7,307 bases of DNA, taken from NCBI GenBank assembly GCA_016932965.1, contig JAFGBW010000027.1:1-7307 (forward strand). The letters are read 5' to 3'. The notes beneath the pieces are model-generated. The model did not search any database and was not told where the DNA came from. It saw only the letters and a program-made list of their open reading frames with translations. Shown piece after piece: positions 1-5,788 of this stretch. The position numbers were made by a program, and so were the translations under genes. The stretch comes from Candidatus Auribacterota bacterium. GTDB lineage: Bacteria > Auribacterota > JAFGBW01. Within the stretch, counting starts at the first letter, position 1; the number at the start of each line of letters is the position of its first letter.

Positions 1-252
1 GGCGGTATCATCAGGGATAACATTTCCGGTTCCGCCGTTAGAATCAACAGGCTCAGTATCGTCAGGGATAACGGGTTCAGTTCCGCCACTAGAATCATCA
101 GGGATAACAGGTCCAGTTTCGCCATCGTCGGTTTGTTCTGTTCCGGCGGTATCATCAGGGATAACAGGCCCGGTTCCGCCATCGTCGGTTGGTCCGGTTC
201 CGGCAGAATCAGTGGGCCCAGTCCCGGCCGTGTCGGTTGGCCCTGTTCCTGC
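1..252 (-). repeat. In-frame Gly/Thr/Pro/Asp repeat array inside the minus-strand gene
   Basis: From residue 155 on, the protein first runs through three 8-residue units of the form AGTGPTD[T/S/D]. It then switches to longer units built around G[T/E]xPVIPDD. The VIPDD-encoding 15-mer occurs four times on the plus strand in reverse complement, at 7-21, 58-72, 94-108 and 151-165. The copies differ by only a few bases, which points to recent expansion by slippage or recombination. The array continues past the window edge, so its full length is unknown. Confidence 0.85.
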
Positions 253-714
253 CGTAGTTTCAGTGCTGGAACCATCATCGTCATCATCAGAAGGGGAACG
301 GCCTCCCTGACCTCCTGTTTCCCCGGCATCATCCTTGTTATTAGAGGTATCATCATTACTGCAACCGGCTGGTAAAGCCAGTAATGCGAGTAATCCAAAT
401 CTGGCTACCATTTTTTTTGTACGGCTTGCCCTTGAGCTTACTGCAGTGGAGTTCATGAAGCTTGGCCTGCTGTTTACATAGGTTGAATTCGTGAAGCTTT
501 TCTGTCCGCCTGATGGTGCTGAATGATTGCTTTGCCCTGAGGAATCCGATATCATGATTTCTACTGCCGTTGTATCTTCGTGTTCGGCCTGGACCCTGCC
601 TCTTTTAATTTTTGTTCTGGGAGCAAGATGGCTGGAAAAGATATCCGCATGCAGATAGAACAGGCATGAGAGAATCGTCAGTAAAAGGATAAATATTTCG
701 GGTATTTTTTTCAT
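1..714 (-). CDS. Repeat-rich exported or membrane-anchored surface protein, 3' end outside window
   Basis: The frame is open without a stop for 238 codons from ATG at 714-712 and runs off the window. An in-frame TGA at 720-718 sits just upstream, so this is the first possible ATG. I do not recognise the family. Residues 1-23 (MKKIPEIFILLLTILSCLFY, then LHA) look like a signal peptide or N-terminal membrane anchor. Residues 64-100 are Ser/Asn-rich and hold a 12-residue tandem duplication. Residues 102-118 (MVARFGLLALLALPAGC) form a second hydrophobic segment ending in a lipobox-like LPAGC, then SNDD. An Asp run (about residues 142-146) leads into Gly/Thr/Pro/Asp repeats from residue 155 onward (GTGPTD and VIPDD units), which suggests an extended stalk or linker. 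The internal ATG at 411-409 would give a short lipoprotein signal with Cys at position 17, so a lipoprotein starting there is the main alternative. No clear Shine-Dalgarno precedes either start. That it is coding and exported is fairly sure; its function is unknown. Confidence 0.7.
   Translation of the reverse strand, partial: MKKIPEIFILLLTILSCLFYLHADIFSSHLAPRTKIKRGRVQAEHEDTTAVEIMISDSSGQSNHSAPSGGQKSFTNSTYVNSRPSFMNSTAVSSRASRTKKMVARFGLLALLALPAGCSNDDTSNNKDDAGETGGQGGRSPSDDDDDGSSTETTAGTGPTDTAGTGPTDSAGTGPTDDGGTGPVIPDDTAGTEQTDDGETGPVIPDDSSGGTEPVIPDDTEPVDSNGGTGNVIPDDTA
427..498 (-). repeat. 36-bp in-frame tandem duplication (12-residue units)
   Basis: Two adjacent 36-bp units (498-463 and 462-427 on the minus strand) encode SFTNSTYVNSRP and SFMNSTAVSSRA. 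The two peptides share 8 of 12 positions. They sit in the Ser/Asn-rich segment just before the second hydrophobic stretch of the protein. Confidence 0.75.
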
Positions 715-732
715 GTTTCAAATCAGGATAAT

Positions 733-762
733 ATTATTTACTCTATTATGTGGAATTGTCAA
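733..762 (-). promoter_or_regulatory. Candidate sigma70-type promoter for the minus-strand gene
   Basis: On the minus strand a perfect TTGACA (762-757) is followed after 18 bases by AATAAT (738-733), which matches TATAAT at 5 of 6 positions. Transcription would start near 726, leaving a leader of only about 12 bases before ATG at 714. That fits the lack of a visible Shine-Dalgarno. The region is AT-rich, so chance matches are possible. Confidence 0.45.
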
Positions 763-841
763 TGTGCCGGGATACATCTTTTTTTTTCGTAAAAGATATC
801 AATCACCCCCTCTTTGGCGAAGGAAGAAGGAAATATAATAG

Positions 842-859
842 ACAGGATTAACAGGATAG
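842..859. repeat. Tandem pair of ACAGGATTA-type 9-bp units
   Basis: ACAGGATTA (842-850) is followed directly by ACAGGATAG (851-859). Both lie in non-coding sequence, next to other short-period repeat remnants. Confidence 0.6.
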
Positions 860-1062
860 TTGTTGGTTGATAGTGAATGGTGAATAGGGATAGGAGGATA
901 AAAAACGTCTCTGTATTCTCCGCGCCTTTGCGGGAGTTGTATTGATTTCCAATTCTCTTGCCCCCTACTCCGTCGCAGTGTCGTGATGAAATATGATAAA
1001 AAAATGAGCATAACATCATCCATTTTGAGATGATCACATTTTCAGGTTCTGGTATAGCGATT

Positions 1063-2100
1063 ATGAAAAAAATATTGATCAGAGGAGTGAACTGGCTGGG
1101 TGACGCTGTGATGAGTCTTCCGGCAATCAAAATTTTGCGGCAGGCTTTTCCTGATGCGCAATTGGATGTGCTGACCCCGGAGAAAATAGGGGGCCTGTAT
1201 GAATTTGTTCCTGAAATCAGCCGTATTCATACTTTCAGCAAGGAACCCTTCTGGAAAGGGATGAAGGATCGTTTTAAGCTGGCCCGGAACCTTAAAAAGG
1301 AAAAGTACGAATCCTGTTTTATTTTTCCGAATTCCTTTGATTCCGCCCTGGTCCCCTCTCTCGCCGGGATTCCGGAAAGGATCGGTTTCAATACCCAGGG
1401 AAGAGGATGGCTCTTAACCATAAAAGTGAGACCGCCTGAGGATTATTTTAAAGAGCATCATTCTCTTCATTATTTCAGCATCATCCAGTCTGTTTTAAAG
1501 GAAAGGATGAATCCGGAGTCGGTTTTTTCTTTTTCTCCATTGCTGATACTGGATGAAAACCGGAAAAAGCAGAGCATGGCAAAATTAAAGACAGAAGTGC
1601 CTGATGCAGAACACCGTCATTTTATCGGGATGGCGCCGGGGGCTGAATACGGCCCTGCAAAGAAATGGCCGCTTGAGAAGTACCGGGAGTTATGTCTTCG
1701 CGTGCTGGAAGAGAATCCTGCTTTGAGTATTTTGGTTTTTGGGACCAAACAGGATGATGAGGCGGGAAAAATACTTGAAACAACCCATGCCTCTGTTTTT
1801 GATCTGACCGGGAAAACCAATCTGGCGGAATTCATCGGCATGTTGTCTTTATGCAGAGGCGTCGTCACAAACGATTCCGGTGCCATGCATATGTCCGGTG
1901 CATTAGGGATTCCGGTGATAGCTATTTTCGGCTCCACGAATCCGGAAGCGACCAGGGGATTGGGTCCGGTGGAGGCGGTCTGTCATTTTTTACCCTGTTC
2001 GCCCTGTTTTGACAGGATCTGCAAAAAGGGAGATACGGCTTGTTTGAACGGGATCACGGTGGAGGAGGTTTGGAAAAAGATGAATAAATGGATTCATTAA
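1063..2100 (+). CDS. waaF: LPS heptosyltransferase II (glycosyltransferase family 9)
   Basis: This enzyme transfers L-glycero-D-manno-heptose from ADP-heptose onto the growing LPS inner core at the cytoplasmic face of the inner membrane. It is 345 residues long, normal for WaaF. The N-terminus MKKILIRGVNWLGDAVMSLP carries the family's Asp (D14) in NWLGD. Residues 190-203 (MAPGAEYGPAKKWP) match the WaaF PGAEyGPAKrWP signature with Lys200. TNDSGAMH (269-276) supplies the ADP-heptose-binding Asp271 region. The C-terminal cysteines C312, C315, C320 and C327 in CxxCF-R-C-C spacing are typical of WaaF. The frame opens 33 bases earlier at ATG 1030. I chose 1063 because family members begin with MKILxR at this point; neither start has a clear ribosome-binding site. 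A WaaG-like gene follows, which supports LPS core synthesis. WaaC or another GT9 heptosyltransferase is less likely because of the PGAEYGPAK and Cys signatures. Confidence 0.9.
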   Translation: MKKILIRGVNWLGDAVMSLPAIKILRQAFPDAQLDVLTPEKIGGLYEFVPEISRIHTFSKEPFWKGMKDRFKLARNLKKEKYESCFIFPNSFDSALVPSLAGIPERIGFNTQGRGWLLTIKVRPPEDYFKEHHSLHYFSIIQSVLKERMNPESVFSFSPLLILDENRKKQSMAKLKTEVPDAEHRHFIGMAPGAEYGPAKKWPLEKYRELCLRVLEENPALSILVFGTKQDDEAGKILETTHASVFDLTGKTNLAEFIGMLSLCRGVVTNDSGAMHMSGALGIPVIAIFGSTNPEATRGLGPVEAVCHFLPCSPCFDRICKKGDTACLNGITVEEVWKKMNKWIH

Positions 2101-2229
2101 TCTTTGGGGCAACTCATTTCAATTCCATATAATTCATTTAATAAAATGGTAAAAAAATGATCCTGTTTGACACATTTTATATTACTATGATTCGTTTTAA
2201 CCGGTTCATATTTCACTGAGATATAAAGA

Positions 2230-3357
2230 ATGAATAAAAAAATCGCCTTGGTTATCAAAGATTTTGATCCGAAAAAAGGGGGAGGGGAGCGTTACAGCGT
2301 CAATCTGGCCCGGGAATTAAAGAAAAAAAATCTGGCCTTTGATGTGATTGCGCGCAGTGTTTCTCCTGAGCTGGAAAAAGAATTCTCTGTGCGGCTGATT
2401 CATCCCAAAAGGTCCTGGTTTTCCAAAAGTCTGGCTTTTAATGAGGCTTTTCAGAATGAAATCAGTTCTTCCGAATACAACTGTGTAGTGGGTTTGACCC
2501 AGATCACACCCTGTCGGATTTACCGCGCCGGAGGGGGCCTGCTCTCTGAATGGGAAAAAATCCATTTCAGGGGGATTTTGGGAAATATCCGCAAGTGGTT
2601 TTCCCTGAATCACAAGTATTCATTAAAGCTGGAGCAGGAGATCCTCATGAATCCGGGGCTTAAACATATCGTGGTCAATTCCGAACTGGTACGGCTTCAG
2701 TTCATGAAAGCCTATCCGCATCTTACGGATCGTCTGGTTTATATCGGGAACGGCATTGACCGGGCCCTTTTTTATCCCAGGAACTGGAACCGGGAGATCA
2801 AGCAGTCTTTTTTCAGGAAAAAAGGGATCAAAGGAGGTGAAATCGTTCTTCTTTTTGTTGCCAATAATTTCAGGAGAAAAGGCATTTTTCATCTCATTGA
2901 AGCGTTGTCCCTTTTTAAGAACAGGGAGCGTTTCCGGCTGATAGTGGCTGGAAACGGCCGGATAAGGCAGGTCCGGGCTTTTGCCTGGAGGAAAAACGTT
3001 TTAGATCTCCTGCATTTCACCGGTCCGGTGTATTCTGAATTAAACGAGTGGTACAACGCCTCAGATGTTTTCATGCTGCCGACTCTTTATGATCCTTGCT
3101 CCAATTCCTGTCTGGAGGCCATGGCTTGCGGCACTCCGGTCGTGACAACGGATTTAAACGGCGCCTCCATGTATCTGGAAAAAGGGGGAGGCATGATTGT
3201 GAATTCCGGGAGCATCACTTCCGGGATCCTGGAAGCCTTTCACTGGATTGATTCTTTCTGGCATGAATGGGACGAAGTGCGCCAAAAGGCCGTGCAGGCA
3301 GTCGCTCCGCTGACCATTTCAAAAAACGCCGAGCAGATGCTGTCTCTGATTCATTAA
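2230..3357 (+). CDS. WaaG-like LPS core glycosyltransferase (family 4, GT-B fold)
   Basis: It probably transfers a hexose from a nucleotide sugar to the heptose region of the LPS core, in the cytoplasm or at the inner membrane. It has 375 residues, almost the length of E. coli WaaG. The N-terminal acceptor domain has the glycine loop GGGERYS (17-23). The hinge region contains VNSE and NGID (174-177). The donor domain has FVANNFRRKG (209-218), with basic residues that in this family contact the donor phosphates. The motif DPCSNSCLE (288-296) is the EX7E element with Asp replacing the first Glu, followed by AMACGTPVV. The 129-bp gap to the waaF-type gene is AT-rich with no clear terminator, so co-transcription is possible. 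The ATG at 2230 is preceded only by a weak GAGATATAAAG. The exact sugar cannot be read from sequence, so no gene symbol is given. Confidence 0.85.
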   Translation: MNKKIALVIKDFDPKKGGGERYSVNLARELKKKNLAFDVIARSVSPELEKEFSVRLIHPKRSWFSKSLAFNEAFQNEISSSEYNCVVGLTQITPCRIYRAGGGLLSEWEKIHFRGILGNIRKWFSLNHKYSLKLEQEILMNPGLKHIVVNSELVRLQFMKAYPHLTDRLVYIGNGIDRALFYPRNWNREIKQSFFRKKGIKGGEIVLLFVANNFRRKGIFHLIEALSLFKNRERFRLIVAGNGRIRQVRAFAWRKNVLDLLHFTGPVYSELNEWYNASDVFMLPTLYDPCSNSCLEAMACGTPVVTTDLNGASMYLEKGGGMIVNSGSITSGILEAFHWIDSFWHEWDEVRQKAVQAVAPLTISKNAEQMLSLIH

Positions 3358-3362
3358 ATAAG

Positions 3363-3393
3363 TACAAAGGCACAGAGGAGCAAAGGTACAAAG
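3363..3393. repeat. Short degenerate repeat of the TACAAAG/CACAGAG type
   Basis: TACAAAG occurs at 3363-3369 and 3387-3393, flanking GCACAGAGGAGCAAAGG. It begins six bases after the stop codon of the WaaG-like gene. Its composition resembles the repeat remnants in the other gaps of this window. Confidence 0.55.
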
Positions 3394-3437
3394 TAGTGGA
3401 TAAGGTAGTAAGTCTGGAAATCATGAAAATCCGCCTC

Positions 3438-3467
3438 TTCAAGAGATGAGAGCGAAAAGCTCTTGAA
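3438..3467. promoter_or_regulatory. Hairpin upstream of the small peptide gene, function unknown
   Basis: TTCAAGAG (3438-3445) and CTCTTGAA (3460-3467) are a perfect 8-bp inverted repeat around a 14-base loop. An alternative fold pairs TTCAAG with CTTGAA, then AGC with GCT around a GAAAA loop, and leaves a seven-base bulge. It is followed by AAA and a G run rather than T, so it is not a standard intrinsic terminator on the plus strand. It lies about 80 bases before ATG 3548. A role in mRNA processing or control is only a guess. Confidence 0.4.
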
Positions 3468-3547
3468 AAAGGGGGGTAGTTAAAACGGGGAAATTCCAAG
3501 ACTCTATTTCATTGCCAAAGGCTGTTCTTCTGGTTTATTATTTTTTT

Positions 3548-3868
3548 ATGGGAAAGAAGAAATACGTTAAACCATTATTGCGTCTCATCAGCAGTGAGGC
3601 CCAGGCAGCTCAATGTGTTTCCGGATGGGCTCCGTCTTTGACCCCGGGCTCATGCACATCCGGGCCGGCCGCTAATCTTCTGTGCAATGCAGGTAATTGG
3701 GCAGATACCCAGTGTTACGCCGGATTCAATGCCATCGGCCCTGCTGAACCCACTTGTTCCACGGGGAATGCCGCGGGCACTTCCTGCAATTCAGGCACCT
3801 CTGCCGGTTCCCAGGCTCCGCCCGCTACAGCCACCTGTACCGTAGGTTTCAGTCCCACCACAGTTTGA
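3548..3868 (+). CDS. Putative RiPP precursor with seven CxxGxx[A/P] repeats
   Basis: This 106-residue protein has no family I can name with certainty. Residues 1-22 (MGKKKYVKPLLRLISSEAQA, then AQ) form a basic leader-like segment containing Y6-x-x-P9-x-L11. YxxPxL is the motif by which lasso-peptide leaders bind their PqqD-like recognition proteins. Residues 23-106 contain seven Cys (23, 36, 46, 56, 70, 80, 97). Each begins CxxG and has Ala or Pro at +6; the basic unit is ten residues, with insertions in three of the gaps. After Arg12 there is no Lys or Arg, and the core is rich in Gly, Ala, Ser and Thr. There is no signal peptide. An in-frame TTG at 3512 would add 12 residues, but the ATG gives the cleaner leader. 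No Shine-Dalgarno is visible. No maturase is in the window, so modification (for example thioether bridges by a radical SAM enzyme) is inference. A Cys-rich structural peptide is the alternative. Confidence 0.7.
   Translation: MGKKKYVKPLLRLISSEAQAAQCVSGWAPSLTPGSCTSGPAANLLCNAGNWADTQCYAGFNAIGPAEPTCSTGNAAGTSCNSGTSAGSQAPPATATCTVGFSPTTV
3614..3865 (+). repeat. Seven CxxGxx[A/P] units in the core of the small peptide
   Basis: The units start CVSGWAP, CTSGPAA, CNAGNWA, CYAGFNA, CSTGNAA, CNSGTSA and CTVGFSP. Distances between the Cys residues are 13, 10, 10, 14, 10 and 17 residues. All seven keep Cys, Gly at +3 and a small residue at +2; the +6 position is Ala five times and Pro twice. The DNA copies have diverged strongly while these positions are kept, which points to selection on the protein pattern. 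Confidence 0.85.
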
Positions 3869-3959
3869 AAAGTGTGAAATGATAGTTTTTTTCTTGCTTT
3901 TTTATATACACCTTAACCGGATTGGGATAACATGGCATCCAATTAAAGTAAGGTTCTGA

Positions 3960-5609
3960 ATGGGTTCAAAAAAACTGGTTACCTGTATTGATATCGGAAC
4001 GGATTCCATCAAATTTCTCTCCGGAGGCTGGTCGTCCGAACAGGTGGAACTCCATCAGATGGCTGTTTTTCCCTACCAGCCCGGATCGTTTCAAAAGTAC
4101 GGACTGGATGTTCAGTTAGATACGCTGAAAGAGGTCCTCCTGAAACAGAAAATCAAGGATCCTGTGGTCGTATCATTGAGCGATCCCTCGACCGCACTGC
4201 AGCAGATTTCTTTTCCGAACATGCCTGACAATGAGCTGCGTTCGGCAATCCAGTGGGAACTCACACAGAAAAAGAAACTGGATCCGAATAAAACAGCCTA
4301 TGATTTTATCCAGGTCACTCCCGCCTATGAGGATGCTTCCAATAAGATCGTTCTCATCACAACCAAGAATAAGAATGATATTTCGAAATTACTCGCTCTG
4401 TTTGCCGCACAGAAAATCAAGGTCCTGGCGGTGGAAACCCCGGTATTCGCGCTCATACAGGGCATTAAGAATCAGCAGAAATTTCCATCCTCCCGGGCCT
4501 ATCTCATCCTGAACCTGGGGGCCTCCACCTGCATTAATATTGCCCATAACGGCCAGCTGGTTTTTGAGCGCAAATTAAACACAGGCGGAGAATCACTGAC
4601 CAAGGCCATTGTGGAATACTGTAAACTGGATTGGGAAAGCGCTGAAAAGATCAAGACAGAGCACGGTATTTCCTCCTCCGTATTGAGCGACAAGATCATT
4701 GAAGCGCGGCATATTCTGACCTCATCGCTGGAAAAACTGGTTTCGGAAATCCAGTATACCATCAAGTATTTTTTCTATCAGGTGACGAAATCCAAAATCA
4801 CGGCTTTTGAAAAGCTCATCCTGACCGGCGGGGGAGCTTATCTTCCGGGTTTATTGGATTTCATGAAGGAGAGGCTGGGCATGGACTGTGTCCTGGCTGA
4901 TTTTTCGGAAAGAACGGTCCTGCCCAAAGGCATCGTTTTTCCGGAAGACAAGTCTTTTTCTCCTCTTTTCGCCACGGCCCTGGGACTGGGCTACTGGAAT
5001 GAGGAGAATTTGACCGCAGGCTGTTCTTCTTTCATAGAAAGGCATGAAAAAGAGAAGCCTAAATCTGCGGTTCAGAAAATCATTGCCGGCTTTTTTTCAG
5101 CGGTTGTCGTCATCACCTTCATCATCGGAGTGGCTTTTTTTCTGACCGTGTATATGAAAAAACTGGACTCCATGGTGATCGGGCCTTTGGAAAAACACAA
5201 CAGGGAAAGCACGGAGGTGATTTCCAATCTGGAGAAGCAGGAGGCGCTTTCTAAAACCAGGATCGTGGAGATTGAATCGTTGAAGAAAGAGAAGGAATCG
5301 CTGCTCAAGGACTTGAGAAGGAAAATGGACTCCATCCGGTCTTATCATCCCCTGGAAGAGTCTCTCGGGGATCAATTCCGGATCATTTCAGAAGAGGTGC
5401 CGGCCGGACTTTTCGCCTTCCAGATTGAAGTGAATGAGCCCGATCTTGTCATGAGCGGCATCGCTCCCTCGAACGAGGTGATCGCGGAATTCATGAAAAA
5501 TCTGAACGGTTCCGGAAAGTTCAGGAACTGCAATTTTCTTTACACGCGGAAGACCGAAGAGAACAAGGATTTAAAAGGGACTGAATTCGAATTGCGGGCG
5601 GAGGCGTAA
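3960..5609 (+). CDS. PilM-PilN fusion, type IV pilus alignment-complex protein
   Basis: It joins the cytoplasmic actin-like ATPase PilM to the inner-membrane protein PilN in one chain of 549 residues. PilM is usually about 350 residues and PilN about 190. Residues 1 to about 350 are PilM: phosphate-1 motif CIDIGTDSIKFL (9-20), phosphate-2 LILNLGAST (182-190), adenosine motif ILTGGGAYLPGL (287 on), ending in FATALGLGYW. Residues 376-398 form one transmembrane segment. Beyond it come a charged coiled coil (about 400-455) and a small periplasmic domain, as in PilN. The INLLP motif with which free PilN docks into PilM is not seen at the junction (ERHEKEKPKSAVQKII). The layout resembles GspL of type II secretion, but the well-kept nucleotide motifs favour PilM. 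ATG 3960 has a weak AAGG six bases upstream. PilO-PilP and secretin genes follow. Confidence 0.88.
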   Translation: MGSKKLVTCIDIGTDSIKFLSGGWSSEQVELHQMAVFPYQPGSFQKYGLDVQLDTLKEVLLKQKIKDPVVVSLSDPSTALQQISFPNMPDNELRSAIQWELTQKKKLDPNKTAYDFIQVTPAYEDASNKIVLITTKNKNDISKLLALFAAQKIKVLAVETPVFALIQGIKNQQKFPSSRAYLILNLGASTCINIAHNGQLVFERKLNTGGESLTKAIVEYCKLDWESAEKIKTEHGISSSVLSDKIIEARHILTSSLEKLVSEIQYTIKYFFYQVTKSKITAFEKLILTGGGAYLPGLLDFMKERLGMDCVLADFSERTVLPKGIVFPEDKSFSPLFATALGLGYWNEENLTAGCSSFIERHEKEKPKSAVQKIIAGFFSAVVVITFIIGVAFFLTVYMKKLDSMVIGPLEKHNRESTEVISNLEKQEALSKTRIVEIESLKKEKESLLKDLRRKMDSIRSYHPLEESLGDQFRIISEEVPAGLFAFQIEVNEPDLVMSGIAPSNEVIAEFMKNLNGSGKFRNCNFLYTRKTEENKDLKGTEFELRAEA

Positions 5610-5653
5610 AAAGGAAATTAATAAAAGAAGTTTTCACCACGGAGGGGGTGGAA

Positions 5654-5678
5654 ATTGAGAATTAAGAATTGAGAATGG
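5654..5678. repeat. ATTGAGAA repeat, 14-bp period
   Basis: ATTGAGAA at 5654-5661 recurs at 5668-5675, with the related ATTAAGA between them. The pattern is typical of short-period non-coding repeats and lies inside the pilus gene cluster. Confidence 0.6.
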
Positions 5679-5711
5679 AAAGGGAAAACAGGCGGAGGTC
5701 TGCAATATGAG

Positions 5712-5732
5712 ATTTGAAATTTGTCATTTGAG
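5712..5732. repeat. Three 7-bp ATTTG units
   Basis: ATTTGAA (5712-5718), ATTTGTC (5719-5725) and ATTTGAG (5726-5732) lie in exact tandem. The array ends one base before the 10-bp inverted repeat at 5734. Confidence 0.65.
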
Positions 5733-5733
5733 A

Positions 5734-5759
5734 TTCATCATGCTTAAAGGCATGATGAA
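5734..5759. repeat. Perfect 10-bp inverted repeat (hairpin) upstream of the PilO-PilP gene
   Basis: TTCATCATGC (5734-5743) and GCATGATGAA (5750-5759) are exact reverse complements around the loop TTAAAG. No T-run follows on the plus strand, so it is not a standard intrinsic terminator. It could be an mRNA stability or processing element, or part of a palindromic interspersed repeat. Confidence 0.7.
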
Positions 5760-5788
5760 ATTCGTAGTTTAAAAAATAGAAAAAAAAC

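Larger units (their letters stand above)
715..1062. other. Non-coding gap of 348 bp between divergent genes, with repeat remnants
   Basis: I see no convincing gene here. The left end holds the candidate minus-strand promoter and a run of nine T at about 778-787. The middle holds two 9-bp units, ACAGGATTA and ACAGGATAG (842-859), and TGATAGTGAATGGTGAATAG-like sequence (about 868-888). A stretch at 909-933 starts CTCTGTATTCTCC and ends TTTGCGG. These resemble short degenerate repeats that recur in the other gaps of this window. A 6-bp stem with a one-base bulge (CTCCGC at 918-923, GCGGGAG at 930-936) lies in the last of them; the sequence after it is not T-rich enough for a normal terminator. 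No good plus-strand promoter was found. Confidence 0.6.
3358..3547. other. Gap with repeat remnants before the small peptide gene
   Basis: This 190-bp stretch has no convincing gene. It starts with a short-period repeat in which TACAAAG at 3363-3369 recurs at 3387-3393 around CACAGAGGAGCAAAG. A hairpin follows at 3438-3467, then a G-rich stretch (GGGGGG at 3471-3476, GGGG at 3487-3490). The last 40 bases are T-rich and have no Shine-Dalgarno before ATG 3548. Confidence 0.55.
5610..5788. other. Gap of 179 bp inside the pilus cluster, filled with repeat remnants
   Basis: There is no gene here. From left to right it holds TTTTCACCACGGAG (about 5632-5645), an ATTGAGAA repeat, a 7-bp-period ATTTG repeat and a perfect 10-bp inverted repeat. 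An A-rich stretch without a Shine-Dalgarno runs up to ATG 5789. No clear promoter or terminator was found, so transcription through from the PilM-PilN gene is likely. Confidence 0.55.

Noticed and set aside
133-375. Plus-strand open frame of 80 codons
   Set aside because: It lies antisense to the repeat-rich minus-strand gene and only mirrors its repeats. It has no domain and no ribosome-binding site, and the minus frame has a signal peptide and stays open for 238 codons.
992-997. TATGAT as -10 box for the heptosyltransferase gene
   Set aside because: No -35-like hexamer lies at a suitable distance upstream and there is no extended -10 TG.
1030-1062. Upstream ATG extension of the heptosyltransferase
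   Set aside because: It would add 11 residues before the family's conserved MKILxRxxxxLGD start, and it has no ribosome-binding site.
759-1130. Minus-strand open frame of 123 codons across the gap and the start of waaF
   Set aside because: Most of it is a translation of repeat remnants in non-coding DNA, and it overlaps the well-supported heptosyltransferase start.
2167-2191. Promoter before the WaaG-like gene (TTGACA and TATGAT)
   Set aside because: Each box is good, but the spacer is only 13 bases, too short for a normal sigma70 promoter. TATGAT alone is common in such AT-rich DNA.
3215-3499. Minus-strand open frame of 94 codons
   Set aside because: It is antisense to the end of the WaaG-like gene and continues through the TACAAAG repeat; there is no recognisable domain.
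3512-3547. TTG start for the small peptide gene
   Set aside because: It adds a hydrophobic stretch before a basic segment, which is the wrong order for a signal peptide. The ATG at 3548 gives a typical leader.
3886-3906. Intrinsic terminator after the small peptide gene
   Set aside because: T-runs are present, but I could find only a 4-bp CACA/TGTG stem upstream, too weak for a terminator.
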